A stretch of DNA of 61,858 nt. It comes from Bernardetiaceae bacterium (GTDB lineage Bacteria > Bacteroidota > Bacteroidia > Cytophagales > Bernardetiaceae). The notes under the pieces are model-generated. The model saw only the letters and a program-made list of their open reading frames with translations. It did no database searches and was not told the origin of the DNA. Where the stretch lies: contig JAFIER010000132.1 in assembly GCA_020832465.1 (NCBI GenBank), positions 1 through 61,858 of the forward strand, given 5' to 3'. The position numbers and the translations under genes are program-made. Positions 34,496 through 43,916 of the stretch are shown piece by piece; within the stretch, counting starts at the first letter, position 1; every line of letters starts with the position of its first letter.

Positions 34496-37039
34496 ATGGA
34501 AGAACAAACAAATGGCAAAAGCCCTGACAACAATATCCCTGAGGTTACACAAGTCTCGGGGCTTTACGAAAATTGGTTTTTAGATTATGCTTCTTACGTA
34601 ATTTTGGAGCGTGCCGTACCTGGTATAAGAGATGGATTGAAGCCCGTACAGCGCAGAATTTTACACGCAATGTTTGAAATGCACGACGGACGCTACCATA
34701 AAGTTGCTAATATTATCGGACAGACCATGCAGTATCACCCCCATGGCGATGCTTCCATAGGTGATGCCTTAGTAAATTTAGGGCAGAAGGATTTACTCAT
34801 CGATACCCAAGGCAACTGGGGAGATAGCCGTACAGGCGATAGCGCCGCCGCCGCACGTTATATAGAAGCGCGCCTTTCAAAATTTGCCTTAGATGTGCTG
34901 TTCAATCCTCAAACTACAGAGTGGCAACGCTCTTATGATGGTAGAAAGCGAGAACCTGTGCAGCTACCCGTAAAGTTTCCAATGCTACTGGCACAAGGCG
35001 TAGAGGGAATTGCCGTCGGACTTTCTACGAAAATTATGCCTCATAATTTTAACGAGCTTATAGATGCCTCCATCGATGCGCTCAAAGGAAAGGCTACAAA
35101 AGTATATCCCGATTTCCCCAGTGGAGGATTTGCAGACTTTTCGCAATACGAGGGAGGAAAGCGAGGTGGCAAAATTAAAGTCCGCGCACGCATTGAGCAA
35201 ATGGACAAAAAAACACTCATTATTCGTGAAATTCCTTATTTTACGACCACGGACAATCTTATAGACTCTATTCTGAAAGCCAATGATGCTGGGAAAATCA
35301 AAATCAAACAAGTAACGGATAATACCGCCGAGCATATCGAAATATTGATAGAACTCGCTGCGGGCATTTCCCCAGATGTTACCATTAGCGCGCTTTATGC
35401 CTTTACGGATTGCGAAATGTCGGTATCGCCCAACGCATGTGTTATTGTTGAAGATAAACCGCTTTTTCTTTCTGTTGACGAAATTTTAAAAATTTCTACC
35501 GAAAACACCAAAGAACTACTCAAAAAAGAGCTCGAAATCAAACAAAAAGAACTCCAAGAAAAAATATTTTTTGCTTCGCTCGAGCGGCTTTTTATCGAAA
35601 AAGGTATATACAAACGAATCGAAGACTGCGAAACTTGGGAAGCCGTTTTGAAAACCATAGAAGACGGACTCAAGCCCTATGCCCATACTTTTTATCGTGA
35701 AATAACAAGAGATGACATCTTGAGGCTTACCGAAATCAAAATCAAGCGTATCTCAAAATACGATACAGCCAAAGCCGATGACCTACTGCTTCAAACACAA
35801 AAAAACCTCGAAGAAGTTGAACATCACCTCGAGAACCTCAGGGACTATGCCATTGCCTATTTCAAAGAATTAAAAAATAAATACGGCGCAGATAGACAGC
35901 GAAAAACACAAATTACTTCTTTTGATAGCATTGAAGCTACGGCCGTAGCTGCTAATAATGCCAAATTGTATGTCAATAAAGCCGAAGGATTTATCGGATA
36001 CGGACTCAAAAAAGAAGAGTTTGTCTGTGAGTGTTCTGATATTGACGACGTTATTATTTTCAGAGAAGATGGAACAATGAAGGTCGTCAAAATTGCTGAT
36101 AAAATATTCGTCGGTAAGGATATTATACACGTAGCCGTATTTCAAAAGGGCGATGAACGTATGGTATATAATATGGCATACCTCGACGGCAAAAGCGGGC
36201 GCGCTTTTGTCAAACGCTTTCAAGTGCTTGCCGTTACCCGGGATAGAGAGTATAATTTGGCTACCGACCACAAACTTTCCAAAGTTTTGTATTTCTCTGC
36301 CAATCCCAACGGCGAAGCAGAAGTTATAAACGTCCTTCTGAGCAATAGCTCCAAAGCGCGCATCAAAAACTACGACTATAATTTTGCCGATTTAGAAATC
36401 AAGGGACGAACAGCCAAAGGCAATATTCTGAGTAAGTATGCCATCAGACGCATCAAACTCGCACAAGAGGGCGAATCCACACTGGGTGGTCTCGATATTT
36501 GGTACGACCCCGCCGCCGGTACGCTCAATAAAGACAAAATTGGACAGTATTTAGGTAATTTTGAGCACGAAGATAGCATCTTAGTTTTTTATAAAGACGG
36601 CTCTTATGAGCAGAATGGTTTTGCTCTTACTAACCGCTACGAGTTTGATAAGGTATTGCATATCGAAAAATTTGATGCCGATAAAGTTGTGGCAGCAGTG
36701 CATTATGAAGGACAAAATAAAGCCTACTACCTCAAAAGATTTAAAATAGAGACTGCTACCATCGATAAAAGATTTTCTTTTGTTAGCAATAATAAGCAGT
36801 CTAAGCTACTGGCAGTTACGACCGCTAACGATTCACAGATAGAAGTCTATTACAAATTAGGTGCAAAAAAACAAAAAATTGCATACCCCACAGATAAAAT
36901 AGAGGAAGTCAAAGGTTGGAAAGCTCTCGGCAGAAAGCTCGAAGAACCTAAAATTTGGGACGCTAAATTTATTCTACCAGAAAAAACGAAGCCAGAAGAA
37001 ATCCAAATTAAAGGTAGTGAAGAGAAGGCACTTTTTTAG
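34496..37039 (+). CDS. parC: DNA topoisomerase IV subunit A (ParC/GyrA family)
   Basis: An 847-residue type IIA topoisomerase A subunit that cuts and rejoins DNA for decatenation. The catalytic core contains GLKPVQRRILHAM (47-59), the quinolone-pocket region HPHGDASIGD (81-90) and the active-site Tyr122 in AAAARYIEARL. The C-terminal domain (about 480-800) has degenerate beta-pinwheel repeats. The length and C-terminal repeats resemble the Bacteroidota topo IV ParC group, but GyrA cannot be ruled out from sequence alone. The partner parE/gyrB gene is not adjacent. Confidence 0.9.
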   Translation: MEEQTNGKSPDNNIPEVTQVSGLYENWFLDYASYVILERAVPGIRDGLKPVQRRILHAMFEMHDGRYHKVANIIGQTMQYHPHGDASIGDALVNLGQKDLLIDTQGNWGDSRTGDSAAAARYIEARLSKFALDVLFNPQTTEWQRSYDGRKREPVQLPVKFPMLLAQGVEGIAVGLSTKIMPHNFNELIDASIDALKGKATKVYPDFPSGGFADFSQYEGGKRGGKIKVRARIEQMDKKTLIIREIPYFTTTDNLIDSILKANDAGKIKIKQVTDNTAEHIEILIELAAGISPDVTISALYAFTDCEMSVSPNACVIVEDKPLFLSVDEILKISTENTKELLKKELEIKQKELQEKIFFASLERLFIEKGIYKRIEDCETWEAVLKTIEDGLKPYAHTFYREITRDDILRLTEIKIKRISKYDTAKADDLLLQTQKNLEEVEHHLENLRDYAIAYFKELKNKYGADRQRKTQITSFDSIEATAVAANNAKLYVNKAEGFIGYGLKKEEFVCECSDIDDVIIFREDGTMKVVKIADKIFVGKDIIHVAVFQKGDERMVYNMAYLDGKSGRAFVKRFQVLAVTRDREYNLATDHKLSKVLYFSANPNGEAEVINVLLSNSSKARIKNYDYNFADLEIKGRTAKGNILSKYAIRRIKLAQEGESTLGGLDIWYDPAAGTLNKDKIGQYLGNFEHEDSILVFYKDGSYEQNGFALTNRYEFDKVLHIEKFDADKVVAAVHYEGQNKAYYLKRFKIETATIDKRFSFVSNNKQSKLLAVTTANDSQIEVYYKLGAKKQKIAYPTDKIEEVKGWKALGRKLEEPKIWDAKFILPEKTKPEEIQIKGSEEKALF

Positions 37040-37089
37040 CACTCAAAAAACTATAAAATAACATACTACATAGACATTATTCACTAGCC

Positions 37090-37122
37090 AGCAATAACAT
37101 TTCTCAAAGAAATGTTATTGCT
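37090..37122. repeat. 33-bp-class hairpin (AGCAATAAC arm) between converging genes
   Basis: AGCAATAACATTTCT with loop CAA and the exact complementary arm. It lies between the parC stop (37039) and the thyA stop (37141), a position that suits a bidirectional terminator. Confidence 0.85.
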
Positions 37123-37140
37123 GATGCTTGTTTTTAATCC

Positions 37141-37935
37141 TTACACCGATACCGAAGCCTTAATATGCGGGTGTGGATCGTAACCTTCGATGCGAAAATC
37201 AGTGTAAGAAAAAGCAAAAATATCTTTAATCTCTGGATTGAGATGCAACTTAGGAAGTGCGCGTGGCGTGCGTGCGAGTTGGAGGTTGGCCTGCTCAAAA
37301 TGATTTTGATACAAATGCGTATCGCCCGTGCTGATAATCAGTTCGCCTACATCTAAATCGCAAACCTGCGCAATCATGTGGGTCAGCAAGGCATAAGAAG
37401 CGATGTTGAACGGCAAACCCAAAAAAACATCAGCACTGCGCTGCGTCATCATACAAGAGAGACGCCCCTCAGCCACATAAAACTGAAATAGCAAATGGCA
37501 AGGCGGAAGCGCCATCTCACCGAGTTCGCCCACATTCCATGCCGATACAATTAAGCGGCGAGAGTGAGGCGTAGCTTTTAAATCTCGAATCAAATTGCTT
37601 ATCTGGTCGGTCGTCTCGCCTTTAGCATTGCGCCAGCTACGCCATTGCACACCATAGACCCTACCGAGTTCGCCAGCTTCATCTGCCCATTCGTCCCAAA
37701 TCCGCACTTTATTGGCTTTTAGATAGGCAATATTACTCTCCCCACGCAAAAACCAAAGCAACTCGTAAGCCACAGACTTAAAATGAATTTTTTTTGTTGT
37801 AAGTAGGGGAAAGCCCTCTTGCAAATCAAAACGCATTTGATGACCAAAAAGACTGCGTGTGCCCGTCCCTGTGCGGTCAGATTTATCTATCCCCTCTTCG
37901 AGGATTTTTTTCAATAATTTTTGGTATATTTCCAT
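37141..37935 (-). CDS. thyA: Thymidylate synthase
   Basis: A 264-residue ThyA, the folate-dependent enzyme converting dUMP to dTMP. The active-site Cys146 lies in [12 protein letters not shown]. Other motifs are [11 protein letters not shown] (21-31), [28 protein letters not shown] and the C-terminal DPHPHIK. The length equals the Escherichia coli enzyme and all key residues are intact. The downstream hairpin at 37090 separates it from parC. Dihydrofolate reductase, often adjacent in other bacteria, is not in this window. Confidence 0.97.
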   Translation of the reverse strand: MEIYQKLLKKILEEGIDKSDRTGTGTRSLFGHQMRFDLQEGFPLLTTKKIHFKSVAYELLWFLRGESNIAYLKANKVRIWDEWADEAGELGRVYGVQWRSWRNAKGETTDQISNLIRDLKATPHSRRLIVSAWNVGELGEMALPPCHLLFQFYVAEGRLSCMMTQRSADVFLGLPFNIASYALLTHMIAQVCDLDVGELIISTGDTHLYQNHFEQANLQLARTPRALPKLHLNPEIKDIFAFSYTDFRIEGYDPHPHIKASVSV

Positions 37936-38020
37936 TTCAAAAGTGTATTGGGTGCAACTCTAGCTTAGCCTTTAGGCCTTAGCTATTGATTTTCAAAATT
38001 ACAAATAAAATTTATTTTCT

Positions 38021-38515
38021 ATGAAACTTTCTACTGTATTCTTGCTTATTGTCTTATCTTTTGCTTGTGCGGCTTGTGCTATGTTTGGTAGCTACTACGA
38101 CCGCCACGATGTACTTTACAAAGATATGCCAAGTAAGCTCAAAACAGACTGTCAGACTGCCAAAGATACGGCTTATTTTCATTTGGCTACGGATAAAGCC
38201 ACTTGGCAAAATGAATTTATATCTGAATCCGTGCCTAACTTTGAGAAATCAAATATCATTAGTTGGATACATTGCGGACGCTACCAGCCACAATTTGTTA
38301 CCGAAAAAGTCATTTATACCAATAAAGAACTTTTCTGGTTTGTCAAAACTCAAGCTCAATACGAGGCAAAGCCCACTACACGTAGCCAAAGTATTGCCAT
38401 TCCGATACTTGAAGATTGTAAAAATATTGTCTTTATTGAAAATGGAAAAACCGTAGGCTCTATAGTACTTCTCGCCGAGCCAGACACGGAAGCCCCAGCA
38501 GTTATCAAAAAGTAA
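38021..38515 (+). CDS. Small exported protein or lipoprotein, unknown function
   Basis: A 164-residue protein with an N-terminal signal sequence. Two lipobox candidates overlap, SFAC16 and ACAAC19. The mature domain has scattered aromatic strands such as LFWFVKTQAQYEA and a C-terminal beta pair around IVFIENGKTVGSIVLL. No family was recognised. It is the first of four consecutive plus-strand exported proteins (38.0-41.4 kb). Confidence 0.65.
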   Translation: MKLSTVFLLIVLSFACAACAMFGSYYDRHDVLYKDMPSKLKTDCQTAKDTAYFHLATDKATWQNEFISESVPNFEKSNIISWIHCGRYQPQFVTEKVIYTNKELFWFVKTQAQYEAKPTTRSQSIAIPILEDCKNIVFIENGKTVGSIVLLAEPDTEAPAVIKK

Positions 38516-38638
38516 AACGAATTCTCGAAAGACATAAGCAAATTCTAAAAACTGTAATTTGAGCTACTACTTAGCCACGCTTTTTGCGTTATTTGTGAGC
38601 ATAATTTTATGTTTAGTAACACCAAAACTATAAGTACG

Positions 38639-39508
38639 ATGAAATTTCTCACAAGTATTATTACCCTTTTTATTATTTGTATCATGATAACCACAAATGG
38701 CTTTGCACAAAATGCAGCCCAAATCCTGACAAGTACGCCTTGGCGATATGATGCTGAAAAGCTCAAAGAATCTTTTCAAGCCCAATTCGGAAACATGAGC
38801 GAAAGCAACATGAGTGCCGAGCAGCGCGCTGCCAAAGAACAGGCAGAAAATCAAGTGAATGTAATGAAAGACCTCCGCCTGCACTTCGGCGCAAACAATC
38901 AATTGGCTATCAAATACTACGGTAGCGAGCAAGGCGTAATGCAATGGAACGTCAGCGGTAACACACTTATCATGAGCCAACAAGGAGAGTCGCAATCTTT
39001 TGATATTCTCAAAATATCGGCCAACGAATTGCATATCAGAGAAAAGCAAACAGGAGAAGAATCTTTCCTACTTGCCGAAGGCTACAACCGCCCCTCGGCT
39101 AATGCAGGCAGTCCTCAAAAAGGAGGTGATTATAAAGTCAAGATGATTAACCACATGGCTTACGAAGGACAGCCCGCAGGAGATGTAGTGGTTGCCTATC
39201 AAGGCTCAAAACTCATTATTAAATTAGCCAACAATACGACAATTTGCGAGTGCGAAGTAGAATCAAACAACAAAGAAGGTTACGAAACAGGCACTTGCGA
39301 AGGCGAAATTTTTAACCTCGAGAAAGGTCTTTATATCAAAGACAAAGCAGGCAATATCATCATCGGCTCTGCTAACCGAAGCACCACCAGATTCAAAAGA
39401 ATTGCACTCTTTTCGGTAGATGAAAATACGCTTGATAAGCATAATGGAAGCGAAGCCTTCAAGAAAATGATTAAAACCCTCGCCGGCTGGCACGGGGTCA
39501 GCGAGTAA
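38639..39508 (+). CDS. Secreted protein, unknown function
   Basis: 289 residues from the ATG at 38639, which opens a signal peptide MKFLTSIITLFIICI with cleavage near GFAQN. The frame also starts at 38609, but that would put charged residues ahead of the signal. The first half has a lipocalin-like or DUF-type small beta domain (LHFGANNQLAIKYYG, MQWNVSGNTLIMS). The second half has CECEVESNN and TCEGEIFN cysteine pairs. No catalytic motif is seen and the family is not recognised. A long palindrome follows the stop by 33 bp. Confidence 0.7.
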   Translation: MKFLTSIITLFIICIMITTNGFAQNAAQILTSTPWRYDAEKLKESFQAQFGNMSESNMSAEQRAAKEQAENQVNVMKDLRLHFGANNQLAIKYYGSEQGVMQWNVSGNTLIMSQQGESQSFDILKISANELHIREKQTGEESFLLAEGYNRPSANAGSPQKGGDYKVKMINHMAYEGQPAGDVVVAYQGSKLIIKLANNTTICECEVESNNKEGYETGTCEGEIFNLEKGLYIKDKAGNIIIGSANRSTTRFKRIALFSVDENTLDKHNGSEAFKKMIKTLAGWHGVSE

Positions 39509-39541
39509 AACCCTGTCCTGAATGACAGCGATAGTGTAAAT

Positions 39542-39584
39542 TTAAAACAAATAACATTTCTGAGAGAAATGTTATTTGTTTTAA
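39542..39584. repeat. 33-bp-class hairpin (ACAAATAAC arm)
   Basis: TTAAAACAAATAACATTTC pairs fully with its complement around a GAG-containing loop, a 20-bp stem. It follows the preceding stop by 33 bp. The outer AC/GT change relative to AG/CT is compensated in both arms. Confidence 0.85.
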
Positions 39585-39652
39585 CGGCACTATACAAAAA
39601 AAACACGTTTTTATTAAAGACTATCACGTTTGTTTTTCTACATCATTTATAA

Positions 39653-39723
39653 GTGTTTGGTGAAGACACCAAACACGCGGTAGCAACTTCAGAACTAACA
39701 GTTCTCTGAGAACTGTTAGTTCT
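39653..39723. repeat. Type 3 hairpin fragment plus 33-bp-class hairpin
   Basis: GTGTTTGG-TGAAGACA-CCAAACAC (39653-39676) followed by GCGGTAG matches the core of the type 3 MITE at 16799-16832. The hairpin 39691-39723 with arm AGAACTAACAGTTCT follows immediately. Ends and target duplications are not recognisable. Confidence 0.7.
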
Positions 39724-39757
39724 AATATATATTTTGAACACCGTCCTTTACAAAACA

Positions 39758-40585
39758 ATGCAAATTCTCAAAATAGTTAGTTTTATTTTTGTGCTTGCAT
39801 GGCTTGCAGCCTGCTCTCCTGCTACCAAGCAGGAGCAGGCATCGCTTGAGCCACAAGCCGATACCATAGAGAGCAATCAAAACCTGACAACAGAAGAAAA
39901 TCCGTCAGATACGCAAACCGAAAAACGCATTGCCGAAGCTCCTGCTTTTAAAGAGGGGGCAGCCTCGCCCGCCAACCACGATATGAGCTTTTCAACGCAT
40001 TCAGATTATTATTACTGCTTTTGCAAAAATGGTAATATAGTGCGTGATGTAGAAGGCTTTTTGTCTTTTGGCTCTTGGGAAGATGTGTCTGACGAGTTGG
40101 TCTTGAAATACAAGCAGGTTCTTGTAAAAAAAGGCAGAGGTACGTATGACAACCTCGGCGGGGCAGACGCACCCGACTGGGCATATTACGACGAGCATTA
40201 TTACGAATTAGAAAAACAAAAGCAGGACCCAAGTCAGATGGAAGGCTTCGTAAAAAGTGCAATGGCAGACGAAGATATGATTTTGAAGCCCATTGATAGG
40301 AATACTTGGCTGAACTACTGCGCCGAGTCATTTAAACTCGTCGGAAAGTATCCCGCTACGTCTTATGTGGAGTTAAATCAAGCTCTTGTCAAGAATCTCG
40401 ACAAAAAAGCACTAACCGAAATGCGCAACGAAATTTATGCGCGCCATGGTTTGGTTTTTTCCGATAAGGAAACCCAAGATTATTTTGCTTCCAAAGATTG
40501 GTACAAACCTCAATACGACGTAGTAGAAAATCTTCTCTCGCCGATAGAAAAATTTAATATCGAGTTTATTGAAAAGCTACTATAG
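39758..40585 (+). CDS. YARHG-domain lipoprotein
   Basis: A 275-residue lipoprotein starting at the ATG at 39758. The signal peptide ends in the lipobox LAACS. A Glu/Thr-rich linker follows to about 80. The C-terminal region (about 200-275) is a YARHG domain: EMRNEIYARHGLVFSD, then YFASKDWYKPQYD and LSPIEKFNIEFI. YARHG is an extracellular domain of unknown ligand, often on envelope proteins. The frame can also start at 39734, but the extra eight residues precede the signal. A hairpin begins six bases after the stop. Confidence 0.88.
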   Translation: MQILKIVSFIFVLAWLAACSPATKQEQASLEPQADTIESNQNLTTEENPSDTQTEKRIAEAPAFKEGAASPANHDMSFSTHSDYYYCFCKNGNIVRDVEGFLSFGSWEDVSDELVLKYKQVLVKKGRGTYDNLGGADAPDWAYYDEHYYELEKQKQDPSQMEGFVKSAMADEDMILKPIDRNTWLNYCAESFKLVGKYPATSYVELNQALVKNLDKKALTEMRNEIYARHGLVFSDKETQDYFASKDWYKPQYDVVENLLSPIEKFNIEFIEKLL

Positions 40586-40590
40586 ACCTT

Positions 40591-40623
40591 AGAACTAACA
40601 GTTTCCGAAAAACTGTTAGTTCT
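40591..40623 (+). repeat. 33-bp-class hairpin six bases after a stop codon
   Basis: AGAACTAACAGTTTCCG with complementary arm AAAACTGTTAGTTCT. It follows the YARHG gene stop at 40585. This is the closest gene-end placement of the family in the window and supports a 3'-end role. Confidence 0.8.
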
Positions 40624-40691
40624 GAACTTATGCCTGCGTAAATATGAATTGTACCCGCACTATTAGTTATAGCATCACACAAACAACCTTT

Positions 40692-41435
40692 ATGCAAAAT
40701 ATCAAATTTTTTATTTTGTCTTTGCTGTTCGGCTGCATGGCTTTGAGCGCGGAGGCATCAGACCTGAGTGGGCTGTATTACGCACCCGAGACCAAGCACG
40801 CTATCTATGTAGATTGGGATTTGGCGGGTAGGCACGCCAAAGCGGTATATATGTCGGAGCAGGGCAGACCCTATAAGCGTTTCGAGATTATGACGCAAGA
40901 CACGAAAAGCCATAGCAATTATGCGTTTAGCTACTACATTCAAATTTGGGAAACCTCAAATCCCAATATAAGTTACGAGCTCAACTTCGGTATAGAGGTC
41001 ATCGGCGACGAGCCGCTGCTTTATATGAATTTCAAGCGAAGCCAAGAGCGGATAAGATTGGCGCGCTTGGGCGACTCCTATAAAGTGCCTTTCCCTGACA
41101 AAAATACGCTTAATTACAGCCTTACAGAGGCATTTTCGAATATAAATTGGTGGTATTTCGACCCCGAAGACGGGCAGGTTCACGCTGATGTAAAAATTAC
41201 GGCTATGGTCGATGCGTACGACCCCTCTCATTTAAACTTCACACTCGAGGATAGCGAAATGACGGTGGGTGTGCAGTGTGCCATTAATAGCAATATGCTC
41301 ATCAAGATTGATATGCCGGGTTATGAAAACTTCGGCGCACGCGGCGATATCGAGCTCGGCAATGATGTGCAGTGGCAGATTCATTGTTACGCCCCCTCGG
41401 GAGAGCTATTATTTATTTTGATGCAAAGTATGTAA
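40692..41435 (+). CDS. Secreted protein, unknown function
   Basis: 247 residues from the ATG at 40692, which opens a signal peptide MQNIKFFILSLLFG with cleavage after SAEAS. A start at 40644 would add a polar stretch before the signal. The mature part is beta-rich with LYYAPETKHAIYVDWDLAG, VDAYDPSHLNFTLED and many aromatics. It looks like a soluble sandwich fold, with no catalytic motif seen. The stop TAA overlaps the target duplication of a MITE inserted at 41439. Confidence 0.7.
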   Translation: MQNIKFFILSLLFGCMALSAEASDLSGLYYAPETKHAIYVDWDLAGRHAKAVYMSEQGRPYKRFEIMTQDTKSHSNYAFSYYIQIWETSNPNISYELNFGIEVIGDEPLLYMNFKRSQERIRLARLGDSYKVPFPDKNTLNYSLTEAFSNINWWYFDPEDGQVHADVKITAMVDAYDPSHLNFTLEDSEMTVGVQCAINSNMLIKIDMPGYENFGARGDIELGNDVQWQIHCYAPSGELLFILMQSM

Positions 41436-41438
41436 TTT

Positions 41439-41633
41439 GGTTGTACGTCAAGTTGGCTAATCGGCTTAGGTAGTTTCAGCACCCACAATTTTTAAAAAAC
41501 TGTAGCCCGAGGCTCCAGCTTCGGAAGTCTATAACGAAACTGGAGCTTCTTTACAACAAGCGCACAAATATTAAATATCTGCAATAAAAGCAATGTTATT
41601 GCTGGGCTACTTGAGGAAAGTTGTCGTACACCT
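41439..41633 (+). mobile_element. Type 1 MITE with nested type 4 core, 8-bp TSD TGTAATTT
   Basis: 195 bp from GGTTGTACGTCAAGTTGG to AAAGTTGTCGTACACC, flanked by TGTAATTT (41431-41438 and 41634-41641). The duplication includes the stop codon of the preceding gene. The central hairpin is interrupted by the GAAGCTGGAGC-type core (41508-41548), the same core as 27126-27171 in reverse. CAGCACCCACAATTTTT on the left and ATTGCTGGGC on the right are the two halves of the original hairpin. Confidence 0.88.
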
Positions 41634-41750
41634 TGTAATTTTGAGTCTGAGTTAGCATCTAATAGCATGATTGCCAGAAATTTTATGTATAACTCCTAAA
41701 CGAGCCTTAGTGGCCTCTTTTGTCAATGATTTTTATGATTAGAACCATAT

Positions 41751-41808
41751 TCACTATACATTTTTCTATAGTTTAGGATTGGCAAACTCCAGGTTATGGA
41801 AAAAAAAT
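41751..41808 (+). repeat. Type 2 palindrome remnant
   Basis: CACTATACATTTTTCTATAG followed by a decayed GATTGGCAAACTCC core and TTATGGAAAAAAAAT. The second hairpin and both ends are missing. A TAACTTTG promoter-like element lies at 41854-41861, in front of the decarboxylase gene. Confidence 0.55.
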
Positions 41809-41891
41809 CTAATGATTTCTAATCGCATAAGCTAAATAATAAATCCTTTTTTGTAACTTTGCGAGATTGATTACAAAATTCTAAAAAAGTT

Positions 41892-42554
41892 ATGCGCATT
41901 CATAAAGAAGGGCATCAGATGCTTATTATTCTTGGTGTTGTACTAAGCTCGCTTAATGTAGGCGTTTTTTTTGCTACGGACAGTACAAATCTAATCTTTG
42001 GAATAAGTTTGAGCTTGAGTCTTATTATTTTTTTACTTGTTCTTCAGTTTTTCCGTCACCCTAAAGTTCATATTACGGCTACTCCCTATGAAGTGCTTGC
42101 ACCTGCTGAGGGTAAGGTTGTTGTGATTGAAGAGACGGAAGAGACGGAGTATTTCAACGATAGACGCATTCAAATATCTATTTTTATGTCTCCTATCAAT
42201 GTACATGTCAATCGCAATCCTATTGCTGGTGTAGTCAAGTACGTAAAATACCATGCGGGCAAGTATCTTGTAGCTTGGCATCCTAAATCGAGCACGGAAA
42301 ACGAACGCACTACAATTGTTGTTCGCAATGAAGAAGGTGTAGAAATTTTGATGCGACAGATTGCAGGTGCATTAGCGCGACGCATTAAATGGTATGTCGC
42401 CGAGCAGGATAGCGTGCAGCAGGGCAAAGAGTTTGGATTTATTAAATTTGGTTCAAGGGTTGATGTGTTTTTGCCTATCGGTACGGATATTAAAGTAGCT
42501 ATTGGAGACCGTACCCAAGGCGGGAAAACAGTATTAGCTGAGCTAAAATCTTAA
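41892..42554 (+). CDS. psd: Phosphatidylserine decarboxylase-family proenzyme
   Basis: A 220-residue pyruvoyl-enzyme precursor that makes phosphatidylethanolamine from phosphatidylserine. Two N-terminal hydrophobic stretches (about 9-55) anchor it. Key motifs are VLAPAEGKVV (68-77), FMSPINVHVNR (98-108) and the self-cleavage site FGSRVD (186-191), where Gly187-Ser188 is the predicted cut and Ser188 becomes the pyruvoyl group. The GSRVD form instead of LGST, and the short length, match the compact Psd group common in Bacteroidota. The enzyme should be active. The phosphatidylserine synthase partner is not adjacent. Confidence 0.93.
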   Translation: MRIHKEGHQMLIILGVVLSSLNVGVFFATDSTNLIFGISLSLSLIIFLLVLQFFRHPKVHITATPYEVLAPAEGKVVVIEETEETEYFNDRRIQISIFMSPINVHVNRNPIAGVVKYVKYHAGKYLVAWHPKSSTENERTTIVVRNEEGVEILMRQIAGALARRIKWYVAEQDSVQQGKEFGFIKFGSRVDVFLPIGTDIKVAIGDRTQGGKTVLAELKS

Positions 42555-42822
42555 TTTTTTAGCTCAATAAATACAAATTGGCAATATGCTTGCTATTCAA
42601 AAAGTAAGTTAAAACGGGCTTTTATACTCTTTTTTGCTAAAATTTCATTTTTTTTTTAAGCAAAAATAATAAAACGGCTAAAAGCAAGTTAATAGGTAAG
42701 ACAGTCGTATCTGTCTAAAATTATTTTACGAAAATAAAATTTGTATTTTCTTTTTTAACGTAAAGAAACACATACATTTATTGATTTATACTCTATCAAG
42801 AAATTAAACCTAAGCGTTTACT

Positions 42823-43890
42823 ATGTCTAAATCTTGTCTTCACAATAAACTGATGCTCATTTTGCTCTTAAGTGCAGCAGCATCTATACTTCAAAGCTGC
42901 GGAGGCGGCAAAGCCTTAGAAGGGCAACTCACTGGCGTACAAGGACGTGAAGGCTGGCGACAAGAAATACCCTATGGCATGATTGTCGTACCCGCCGGAA
43001 CTTTTCATATGGGTCAAGCCGATGAAAATATCGTTAATTCTAAAATCAATATGAACCGTCAAATTACAATCGGCGGATTTTATATGGACGAAACAGAAAT
43101 TACGAACAACGAGTACCGCCAATTTATCGAAGAAGCCGAAAACCTTGATTCTATCGTGATGGACCCCACAGTCCGACCGCCAGTTTTTGAGCCTATGGAC
43201 GAAAATACAATACAAAATAAACTTTATCCAGATACCATGGTATGGATGAGCGATTTTGCACACCATTATGGCGACCCACTCGTTGATGATTATTATGCGC
43301 ACCCCGCTTATGATGATTATCCCGTAGTTGGTATCAATTGGATGCAAGCACAAGTATTTTGTTTCTGGCGTACTGAATATTGGAACGAAGCACGTGAAGG
43401 ACAAGGAAAATTCCCTATGCCTAAGTTTAGATTGCCATCAGAAGCTGAATGGGAATATGCCGCAAGAGGCGGACGAGATATGGCTAAGTATCCTTGGGGC
43501 GGTCCTTACGCACGTAATGCAAAAGGTTGTGCATTAGCTAACTTTAAGCCCGGAAGAGGTAACTACTTTGATGACGGTTTCCAATATACAAACCCCGTAG
43601 GTGCTTATTTCCCTAACGATTACGGATTGTATGATATGGCAGGTAATGTTTCTGAATGGTGTAATGACGCTTTTTACGCAGCAAGTGTACCTGAAATCTG
43701 GGACTTGAACCCTACTTATATAAACCCTAACGAACCTCGTAAAATCATTAGAGGTGGCTCTTGGAAAGATGTAGCCTATTTGATTGAAACAGGTACAAGA
43801 GATTTTGAATACCAAGACTCAGCCCGTGCATTTATAGGATTCAGATGTGTAATGACATACCTCGGACGCTCTTCAGGTATGGAGTTCTAA
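42823..43890 (+). CDS. gldK: GldK/GldJ-like FGE-sulfatase-domain gliding lipoprotein
   Basis: A 355-residue lipoprotein. The lipobox ILQSC (Cys26) is followed by a short linker with GQLTGVQGREGW, then a formylglycine-generating-enzyme fold (about 50-350). That fold has IPYGMIVVPAGTFHMGQ, MDETEITNNEYRQFI, FRLPSEAEWEYAARGG, YDMAGNVSEWC and IIRGGSWKD. The pattern matches the T9SS ring component GldK/PorK and its paralogue GldJ, which lack enzyme activity. GldK normally sits next to gldLMN. Those genes are absent here, so a stand-alone paralogue or GldJ is possible. A strong terminator follows. Confidence 0.85.
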   Translation: MSKSCLHNKLMLILLLSAAASILQSCGGGKALEGQLTGVQGREGWRQEIPYGMIVVPAGTFHMGQADENIVNSKINMNRQITIGGFYMDETEITNNEYRQFIEEAENLDSIVMDPTVRPPVFEPMDENTIQNKLYPDTMVWMSDFAHHYGDPLVDDYYAHPAYDDYPVVGINWMQAQVFCFWRTEYWNEAREGQGKFPMPKFRLPSEAEWEYAARGGRDMAKYPWGGPYARNAKGCALANFKPGRGNYFDDGFQYTNPVGAYFPNDYGLYDMAGNVSEWCNDAFYAASVPEIWDLNPTYINPNEPRKIIRGGSWKDVAYLIETGTRDFEYQDSARAFIGFRCVMTYLGRSSGMEF

Positions 43891-43916
43891 GAAAGAATCT
43901 AATAGTATATACCTAT

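Noticed and set aside
42555-42822. Terminator candidate TTTTTGCT/AGCAAAAA after psd
   Set aside because: The stem is short and very A/T-rich and the T run lies in the loop, so it is weaker than chance expectation allows.
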